A DNA stretch of 5,441 bases from Spirochaetaceae bacterium (GTDB lineage: Bacteria > Spirochaetota > Spirochaetia > Treponematales > Breznakiellaceae). Of this stretch, positions 1 through 4,175 are shown piece by piece. The position numbers were made by a program, and so were the translations under genes. The stretch is from the NCBI GenBank assembly GCA_031257995.1, contig JAIRNN010000159.1, forward strand, positions 1-5,441, written 5' to 3'. A model generated the notes under the pieces. It had not been told where the DNA came from, made no database searches, and saw only the letters and a program-made list of their open reading frames with translations. Within the stretch, counting starts at the first letter, position 1. Every line of letters starts with the position of its first letter.

Positions 1-2
1 GT

Positions 3-155
3 GGACTGGGCGGCGGTGGAAACGTCGGCGAAAACGAAGATTCCGGCGGCTATTGCCTACACCTTGTCTTGGGGCAGCCCCCGCTCGGATGGGATGACGA
101 TAACGACGAGTTTTTCGGCCAAAACGCTTCCAAACCCACGTCACTGCCCGGATAA
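3..155 (+). CDS. C-terminal end of an unrecognised acidic protein (5' truncated by the window)
   Basis: Frame 3 is open from the window edge to a TAA at 153-155, giving about 50 residues. The tail is glycine-rich at first (GLGGGGNVGENEDSGGY), then acidic (GWDDDNDEFFG), and ends ASKPTSLPG. I prefer this frame over the longer frame-1 reading (to 258) because its composition is protein-like, with acidic and mixed residues. Frame 1 gives the Ser/Thr/Pro/Arg-rich composition typical of an out-of-frame shadow. Codon choice (C- and G-ending) resembles trmJ. I see no motif that names a family, and the rest of the gene lies to the left. About 140 bases separate its stop from trmJ, so the two are probably not tightly coupled. 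Confidence 0.5.
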   Translation, partial: GLGGGGNVGENEDSGGYCLHLVLGQPPLGWDDDNDEFFGQNASKPTSLPG

Positions 156-200
156 CTGCCCCGGATCATGGCAAAAAGGGGTTACAGACAGCCTCAAGCG

Positions 201-225
201 TTCCGGCCGGGGATGGCCGCTGGAA
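201..225 (+). terminator. weak GC hairpin between the truncated gene and trmJ
   Basis: TTCC-GGCC (201-208) can pair with GGCC (215-218) and GGAA (222-225) around a GGGGAT loop, with a 3-nt GCT bulge. No T tract follows, so an intrinsic terminator is only a possibility. The rest of 156-280 shows nothing else I can name. Confidence 0.2.
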
Positions 226-284
226 AACTCTGCCCCTCCTCACAACATTAGATTTTGAAACAGCCTCACTTTATTTACTGCTTA

Positions 285-293
285 TGCTATGAT
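285..293 (+). promoter_or_regulatory. extended -10 promoter of trmJ (leaderless-type)
   Basis: TGCTATGAT fits the extended -10 pattern TGnTATAAT with one mismatch in the hexamer. At 17-bp spacing the -35 position (265-270, CTCACT) is poor, which an extended -10 can tolerate. The expected transcription start, about 7 bases after the hexamer, falls at 299-301, on the ATG of trmJ itself. No Shine-Dalgarno sequence precedes that ATG. A leaderless trmJ message is therefore inferred. Confidence 0.5.
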
Positions 294-298
294 GACCC

Positions 299-1030
299 AT
301 GCGTCTTTCAGACATTGTTATCGTTCTTTCGCGTCCCGCCGAGAGTGGCAATATTGGGGCAGTGTGTCGGGCGATGAAAAATATGGGGCTTTTCCGACTG
401 CGACTTGTCGCGCCTGAGATAAACGACACGGCGGCGTTGCTTGCGCGGGCGGTCCACGCCGGGAATGTGTGGAAAAGTGCCCAGACCTTCGACACGCTTG
501 CCGATGCGGTTGCGGACTGCGCGATCGTCGTGGGAACGAGCCGTCGGCGCGGGCATAAACGCAAGACGATAACGATGAACCCGCATGAGCTGGCCGGGTA
601 TCTCGCCGGACGGGAAGGCAACGCGGCACTGGTCTTTGGCAACGAGCGTACCGGCCTTGAAACGGCGGAACTCGCGCGGTGCAATCTTGCCTCGCACATT
701 GACGCGGATTCAGGGTTTCCCTCGCTGAACCTGTCCCATGCCGTGCAGATTTATTGTTACGAGTTGAGGGCGGCACTGAATACGGCGGAAACGCCCGCCG
801 GACACTGGGCCCCCATTGGCCGTGCCGCCACGGACGCGCTGGTAACATCGATCAGCAGCTCGCTTGCCAAAATCGGGTTTTACTGCTATCGGGGGCGTGA
901 GGAACAGGAAATATTTTTCCGCGACCTCATCAACCGAGCTGGTCTCACCGTGAACGAGGCCCGGTATCTGGGGAATATTTTCGCCAAAGCCTCAAAACTT
1001 GCCGAAAACTTCCCATTGTCAACAAGTTAA
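299..1030 (+). CDS. trmJ: tRNA (cytidine/uridine-32-2'-O-)-methyltransferase, TrmJ-like SPOUT enzyme
   Basis: A 243-residue SpoU/TrmH-class (SPOUT) methyltransferase, close in length to E. coli TrmJ (about 246 aa). TrmJ uses S-adenosylmethionine to methylate the 2'-OH of nucleotide 32 in the tRNA anticodon loop, in the cytoplasm. All three family motifs are visible. Motif 1 is around residues 16-30 (SGNIGAVCRAMKNMG, with N18 and the conserved R24). Motif 2 is at 109-120 (AALVFGNERTGL). Motif 3 is at 142-151 (SLNLSHAVQI). These SAM-binding segments form the knotted trefoil fold. After residue ~170 comes the helical extension typical of TrmJ (SSSLAKIGFY, then FFRDLINRAGL and RYLGNIFAKA). The ATG at 299 is chosen because the upstream in-frame ATG at 284 meets a stop two codons later. 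No ribosome binding site is present. Position-32 specificity is inferred from family resemblance; TrmJ versus a close SpoU paralogue cannot be settled by eye. Confidence 0.88.
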   Translation: MRLSDIVIVLSRPAESGNIGAVCRAMKNMGLFRLRLVAPEINDTAALLARAVHAGNVWKSAQTFDTLADAVADCAIVVGTSRRRGHKRKTITMNPHELAGYLAGREGNAALVFGNERTGLETAELARCNLASHIDADSGFPSLNLSHAVQIYCYELRAALNTAETPAGHWAPIGRAATDALVTSISSSLAKIGFYCYRGREEQEIFFRDLINRAGLTVNEARYLGNIFAKASKLAENFPLSTS

Positions 1031-1067
1031 GCACAACGGGGCACTTACGGTACTATTTAGTGTCTGT

Positions 1068-1621
1068 CTATAAAGTAGTTGCTATCACGGCGGCGGTCAT
1101 AACTCTAATGTTATAACCGATAGCACTCCAATATACTTTTTGTCTATAATGTTTCCAGCCTTTCCAGTTGCAACTGCCTGTCCCAAACCCTCGTTTCAAA
1201 TTCGATATTACCGCTTCTATCCCGGCAATTCCTTTAACTGCTTTTTTTTCTCGCTTGTACATACGTTCACCATACTTCCTGCTGTTTTGTTAAACATTAT
1301 GTTCACTATCACTTTTTCCTTCGCAGGCTTAATGTTTGCGCCGCCTGCATGCCCGCCGTCCGTTACACCCGGCTCAGGCGTCTTCTCGCTCTCTTTTACG
1401 CGGTCATACACAAGGCTGTTATTCGCCGGATAATGTATGTTCGTTTCTGTTACCGTACTGCCCTGTCCCAATTCCTTCACATCCTCAAGCCCTTCCTCTG
1501 ACACAATGCGGTTAAGCCCTGTCATAAACTTTTCCGGATTCTCATCGCTTGTTCGTGATGTATACTTTTGCGTTACCTGAAAACTGTACGGCTTATTTGG
1601 ATTTATTAACCAAAGGCGGGT
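1068..1621 (-). pseudogene. DDE transposase remnant (IS5/IS1182/ISNCY-like), internally deleted and frameshifted
   Basis: Reading leftward from a stop at 1622-1624, the first part (to about 1445) carries QVTQKYTSRTSDENPEKF, then STVTETNIHYPANNSLVYD. The latter is the segment around the first catalytic Asp in this family (usually DTTVVETNIHYP). Here the expected Asp is Gly (QGSTVTETN), so a catalytic residue appears lost. The frame then jumps straight to GVTDGGHAGGANI, the second-Asp region, with no sign of the long stretch normally between them; this is an apparent in-frame deletion. IMFNKTAGSMVNVCTSEK follows to an A8 run (1242-1249 as T on +), where the frame breaks by -1. The other frame continues GIAGIEAVISNLKRGFG, containing the third acidic residue, and NWKGWKHYRQKVYWSAIGYN to the stop at 1068. 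The N-terminal helix-turn-helix region is missing. Clearly non-functional as a normal transposase. Confidence 0.75.
1241..1249 (-). other. A8 run with an in-phase A AAA AAG slippery heptamer
   Basis: On the minus strand the upstream transposase frame reads GAG AAA AAA AAG CAG. The heptamer A.AAA.AAG is in the phase used for -1 slippage in dnaX and several IS transposases. A -1 slip gives AAA AAA GCA and joins exactly the frame that contains the C-terminal transposase motifs. Either it was once a programmed frameshift site or it is a homopolymer deletion in a dead gene. The sequence alone does not decide. Confidence 0.45.
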
Positions 1622-1716
1622 TTAATACCCCTCTCCTTGGGGCGTAAAACTGGGGATGCGGGGGATTTGTTCCCCGCACACGCAAAGATTTCAAAGAGAA
1701 ATATTCAATACCCCGC
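1621..1716. repeat. short hairpin-rich intergenic repeat between the two IS remnants
   Basis: The segment is bracketed by near-identical direct repeats, TTTAATACCCC (1621-1631) and TTCAATACCCC (1704-1714), matching at 10 of 11 bases. Inside are two hairpins: CCCC (1628-1631) with GGGG (1639-1642), and TGCGGGG (1657-1663) with CCCCGCA (1672-1678) around an 8-nt loop. It contains no plausible gene. The layout suggests a small dispersed REP- or MITE-like unit, or a folded RNA trailer. That is inference from structure only. Confidence 0.4.
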
Positions 1717-1725
1717 ATGTAAGCT

Positions 1726-1740
1726 CTAAACTTGACCCAC
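1726..1740 (+). repeat. left terminal inverted repeat of the IS4/Tn5-like element
   Basis: CTAAACTTGACCCAC is the exact reverse complement of 3156-3170. It lies 4 bases outside the transposase stop codon (1745-1747), as expected for a compact IS end. Confidence 0.88.
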
Positions 1741-1744
1741 GGAA

Positions 1745-3099
1745 TCACACGAGGCGCTTTTGGTAAGCCAGCAGAATATATAATTTCATCAACCCTATCC
1801 ATATCGTCTTCACCCCAGGAGGCCCGTCACTTGGAGCACGTTTCGGACCTCCCGGCCATCCCAGATAATTTACCGCCTCTTTTATCGCGTACGGCTTTTT
1901 CGGTTCTTTTTTGGCCTTGTTCGCCACATAATACAACAATTCCCGCTCATTACACGTCATGTTCAGTAGCTTCCCCGCGACGATCGAATACATCAGGATA
2001 AGCTCCGTGGTTTTGTCCGTGCTCCGCTCCGGTAACTTCTTATGGCACACCCGCTCTTAAGCGCATAATGAAACCGCTCTGTCTTCCACCGCCGCATATA
2101 ATACCCTGCATACTCATACGCTTCTTGGCGCCGGTCGCTCCTTCGCCGGTCATCAGAAACCATTCTGCCGGCGCTTTCCCTTGGGGCGGATGTTCCTCTT
2201 TGACATAGATAACATTCACTTCAATTGATTCAGGCTGCGTTTTAACCGGATTGAGAATATGCGGCCGCCGTATCGTAAAGGGGGCGTAGCGCATCCGCGC
2301 TGCCGCTTCCCGTTCGGGAATACCGCTCCGGCCGTCCCGGGGAATACTTGCCCCAACTCTGCCCTGGCGCCGCTTCTTCCGTATCTCATCCGGTATCCGT
2401 TTGTTTTCTGCCGTCATCCGGTTCTGAACTGTCCGTATCAGAAATGGCTCGTTCAAGGAGCGCGCTTTTGCAGGCAACTCATCGGGCTTTAGTCCGCCAT
2501 ATCCCCTTCCCGGTCACAGGCCGTTATCATCCTGACCCCTTCGGGCATGTCCTGCGCGCTCCGTTCCAGAGTTTCAAGCCGCCTGAAACTCTCCTTTTCT
2601 TCTATCGGACGCGCCTTCTTGCTATCATGGCTTGCCGATTCATCCTTCGCTTCAGGCCGGTTATAGTTTGACCGGCCTGATACCCCCAAAACCAGCCCGT
2701 CAGAACTTGCCGCCAGGCAACTATGGATAGTGACCCCCCGGGTCTTGCCGCTGATATAACCTATCCCTTCAGTCTTCAGGCGAGTGTTGTAGTCGGCCCC
2801 GGCGGTATCCTGAACCGCCAGAACGGTTCCGCCATAGCCGGCCATGCGCCGTATGGCTGCTTCGTGGCGCGCCCTGAGAATCTCCTCCCCGTCAAAACTT
2901 TCATTCCCCGGCATCCGGCAGATTGCCGCGGGCTTCAGTCCGAAGCTTCAGCCCGATCTTCGCTTGCTTCCCAGATTGTTTTGTCTGGCCGCTTATAGAA
3001 TGTCTCCATAGCCCTGACAAACCGTTCCTCCAGCCGGACTGAATGAAAATCCAGTTCGGCGAATTTTCTTCCCGTGCCGAAACCTGTTCCCCGCTCCAT
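1745..3099 (-). pseudogene. Tn5/IS50-like transposase (IS4 superfamily) with four frame breaks
   Basis: The start is the ATG at 3099, preceded by a strong ribosome binding site (GGAGG at 3105-3109, 5-nt spacer); the stop is at 1745-1747. The corrected length is about 450 aa, against 476 for Tn5 transposase. The order of segments matches Tn5. The N-terminal DNA-binding part contains FAELDFHSVRLEERFVR. The first catalytic Asp is in AVQDTAGADYNTRL and the second in ITACDREGD. Then come INVIYVKEE-like and EWFLMTG strands, and the YREK signature YMRRWKTERFHYALK (2100-2056) holding the catalytic Glu. The C-terminal dimerisation-like part is LPERSTDKTTELILMYS and PSDGPPGVKTIW. These pieces lie in successive different frames, with breaks near 2940, 2485, 2130 and 2047. 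All four have the same sense (one base lost, or two gained). All catalytic residues survive, but no continuous protein can be made, so this is a pseudogene, probably fairly young. Confidence 0.85.
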
Positions 3100-3130
3100 A
3101 TTCCCCTCCAGAATTCTTGGCTTTTCGGTG

Positions 3131-3139
3131 ACTATAGCA
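3131..3139 (-). promoter_or_regulatory. extended -10 promoter of the Tn5-like transposase
   Basis: On the minus strand TGCTATAGT fits the extended -10 pattern, placed about 25 bases upstream of the ribosome binding site at 3105-3109. It lies inside the inverted repeat, so the element carries its own promoter. A TTGACC in the repeat is too far away (22-bp spacer) to be a good -35. Confidence 0.4.
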
Positions 3140-3155
3140 TGAGCAGGCGAAATTT

Positions 3156-3170
3156 GTGGGTCAAGTTTAG
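3156..3170 (-). repeat. right terminal inverted repeat of the IS4/Tn5-like element
   Basis: GTGGGTCAAGTTTAG on + is the exact reverse complement of 1726-1740. Read on the minus strand, its first bases (CTAA) complete a TAA at 3167-3169 that ends the neighbouring Cys-rich gene. Confidence 0.88.
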
Positions 3171-3698
3171 CCTTCAAGACGGGGATTATTTAATTCTTTT
3201 TCAGCTAAAATTCTTGTCAAATAATCAAATGCGGAAATTTTTATTTGATCCTCGGATTCATATTTTCTACGGCTCCATTCCATAAATGATCCATCTTCAT
3301 TTTTTATCAACGCACTCCATTTGTTGTTTTTATTTATTATAACAATTATAAATCTATCAGATTTTATATACTGGTTCCCTTTGCCAGATGTTTTCCATGT
3401 TCTGGCAAGCCATTTTTTACGTTTGTTTGCCCTCTTTTTCATCAATTCGTCCCGTTTTTGGGCATGTGAAAGATTTTCCTCCATGTGTCCGGCACAAAGA
3501 CAGCCTACTTCCAAGATGTCTTTATAATTTGCATGTTTCATGTAATGAACATATCTGATACTTTGCGATTCGCACATTTCACATATTTTTAACGGTTTCC
3601 CCCATATCCTCAATATCTACACATTTCCAGCCTGTATGCGGGATACCTTTTTGAGACCATTTTCCCTTGTTATTTCTAAAATATTCTTCTTCGATCAT
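3167..3698 (-). pseudogene. small Cys-rich, probably zinc-binding protein of unknown function, with a frame break near its start
   Basis: From the ATG at 3698 the reading is MIEEEYFRNN, then KGIPHTGWKCVDIEDMGETVK. One frame offset at an A5 run (3586-3590) separates this from ICEMCESQSIRYVHYMKH and VGCLCAGHMEENL. Removing one A joins them into a 176-residue protein. C39xxC42 with C66xC68 and H71 (corrected numbering) looks like a zinc-binding knuckle. A basic helix-like stretch (KKRANKRKKWLARTWK) and a C-terminal strand-rich part follow. I recognise the KGIPHTGW...CE.C...RYVHYM...VGC.CA pattern as a widespread uncharacterised family, from memory; its function is unknown. A TTG at 3613 could start a shortened 148-aa version lacking the first conserved block. 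The gene is markedly AT-rich compared with trmJ and mnmA, suggesting horizontal origin. Its last codons abut the IS, and the stop TAA comes from the IS inverted repeat, so the native C-terminus may be altered. Confidence 0.7.
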
Positions 3699-3708
3699 AA
3701 CAATTTCA

Positions 3709-3737
3709 ATTATATCCCGTTTTTATATCTTTGTCAA
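3709..3737 (-). promoter_or_regulatory. perfect consensus sigma-70-type promoter of the Cys-rich gene
   Basis: On the minus strand TTGACA (3737-3732) and TATAAT (3714-3709) are both exact consensus, with a 17-bp spacer. The predicted transcription start is at about 3702, only about four bases before the ATG at 3698, so the mRNA would be nearly leaderless. No Shine-Dalgarno sequence fits in that space. Confidence 0.8.
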
Positions 3738-3849
3738 TATATGCAATTTGTATTCCGCCTAACGTACACCGGCTTGCGAGAAACACGACACCGCTGCTGT
3801 GTTATCGCGCTCATACAGATGAACACAGAATTTTCACTCCAGACGCCGC

Positions 3850-3976
3850 TTAATCTGTGAAATCTGTGGACAAATTTTCTTATCTTATGCGCGTCAAATC
3901 CGCGTCTCCATACAATGGCGTAATCTACGGAAATCTTTATCCGCGCTCATCCGCGCTTATCAACGTAATCTGTGGT
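3850..3976. repeat. degenerate AATCTGTGG / ATCCGCG intergenic repeats
   Basis: Related units recur: TAATCTGTGAAATCTGTGG (3851-3869), TAATCTACGGAAATC (3921-3935), ATCCGCGCTC plus ATCCGCGCTT (3939-3958), and GTAATCTGTGG (3966-3976). The segment has no plausible gene. Similar short wandering repeats fill intergenic space in several bacterial phyla. Their role is unknown. Confidence 0.5.
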
Positions 3977-4011
3977 GAACCATGACGAGGCCCGTGATTA
4001 AAGCCGGGGGC

Positions 4012-4029
4012 TTCCCTCTTTCGGGGGAA
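4012..4029 (+). other. 7-bp hairpin with TTTC loop overlapping the large palindrome
   Basis: TTCCCTC (4012-4018) pairs with GGGGGAA (4023-4029), including one G-U, around TTTC. Its right arm shares AA (4028-4029) and the G run with the foot of the 18-bp palindrome, so the two folds compete. It lies in the divergent intergenic region upstream of the mnmA promoter. Confidence 0.3.
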
Positions 4030-4075
4030 TTGATAATTGAAAATGGATAATGGACATCATTTTCAATTATCAATT
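4028..4075. repeat. perfect 18-bp inverted repeat (AT-rich palindrome)
   Basis: AATTGATAATTGAAAATG (4028-4045) is exactly complementary to 4058-4075 across a 12-nt loop. Two G-U and two G-C pairs can extend the stem outward. It sits between divergent genes, about 20 bases upstream of the mnmA -35 box. No gene reads into it from either side, so it is unlikely to be a terminator. A MITE-like repeat or cruciform is more likely. The remaining intergenic DNA between 3738 and 4096 shows nothing else I can name. Confidence 0.75.
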
Positions 4076-4096
4076 TTCCATTTGCGCAAAGCATTG

Positions 4097-4124
4097 TTGA
4101 CAGCGGGTGGCTTTCCTTTATAAA
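4097..4124 (+). promoter_or_regulatory. promoter of mnmA
   Basis: TTGACA (4097-4102) is an exact -35 consensus. TATAAA (4119-4124, 16-bp spacer) or the overlapping TAAAAT (4121-4126, 18-bp spacer) serves as -10. The start would be at about 4131, leaving a leader of roughly 45 bases before the mnmA ATG. Confidence 0.6.
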
Positions 4125-4167
4125 ATACCGAAAATAATCATGCTAGGTGAATCGAACCCGGCGTGAC

Positions 4168-4172
4168 GAGGG
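4168..4172 (+). promoter_or_regulatory. ribosome binding site of mnmA
   Basis: GAGGG lies 3 bases before the ATG at 4176. The spacing is short but acceptable, and no other in-frame start has a better site. It marks mnmA as conventionally translated, unlike trmJ and the Cys-rich gene. Confidence 0.5.
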
Positions 4173-4175
4173 CCG

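Larger units (their letters stand above)
1056..1621 (-). mobile_element. remnant of an IS5/IS1182/ISNCY-like insertion sequence
   Basis: This segment holds the recognisable middle and C-terminal parts of a DDE transposase reading leftward. It ends at about 1056 in TTTAGTGTCTGTCTATAAAG, which looks like an IS terminus lying against the transposase stop codon (1068-1070). I find no inverted partner of that sequence on the right. There the coding similarity fades near 1621, where a hairpin-rich repeat begins. The element is therefore truncated at its 5' end and internally deleted, and should be immobile. Family assignment rests on the ETNIHYP and AGIE..ISNLKR motifs. The exact IS family needs a database comparison. 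Confidence 0.6.
1726..3170 (-). mobile_element. IS4-superfamily (Tn5/IS50-like) insertion sequence, decayed
   Basis: A 1445-bp unit bounded by perfect 15-bp inverted repeats and almost filled by one transposase gene on the minus strand, the standard IS plan. Transposase signatures (see that entry) place it near the Tn5/IS50 branch of the IS4 superfamily. No target-site duplication is visible beside the repeats: the left flank ends TGTAAGCT and the right flank begins CCTTCAAG. The insertion may therefore be old, or its flanks were rearranged. Its right end lies on the stop codon of the adjacent Cys-rich gene. It should be immobile unless a related transposase is supplied by another copy. Confidence 0.82.

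Noticed and set aside
1..258. A long open frame 1 running from the window edge to a TGA at 256-258
   Set aside because: Its translation is Ser/Thr/Pro/Arg-rich, as expected for a shadow frame of GC-rich DNA, while frame 3 gives a more protein-like acidic tail ending at 155.
271..848. Several open frames antisense to trmJ
   Set aside because: trmJ shows all three SPOUT motifs. The antisense frames are low-complexity Arg/Pro/Ser-rich shadows.
1593..1802. A 69-residue minus-strand open frame spanning the IS left end
   Set aside because: It crosses the IS inverted repeat and the hairpin repeat and overlaps the transposase C-terminus in another frame. No motif or ribosome site supports it.
2259..2998. 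Plus-strand open frames opposite the Tn5-like transposase
   Set aside because: The minus strand contains consecutive transposase motifs. The plus-strand frames are shadows with no recognisable features.
3782..3803. AACAC...GTGTT inverted repeat as an operator upstream of the Cys-rich gene promoter
   Set aside because: Only 5 bp per arm and outside the promoter, so not distinguishable from chance.
3850..3976. Possible CRISPR array in the repeat-containing intergenic region
   Set aside because: The units are short, degenerate and irregularly spaced, with no constant repeat-spacer periodicity and no cas genes nearby.
4137..4163. A T-loop-like sequence on the minus strand (GGGTTCGATTC) just upstream of mnmA, resembling a second tRNA fragment
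   Set aside because: The loop fits GTTCRANNC, but the flanking bases pair at only two of five T-stem positions and no acceptor or anticodon arm can be built, so chance is more likely.
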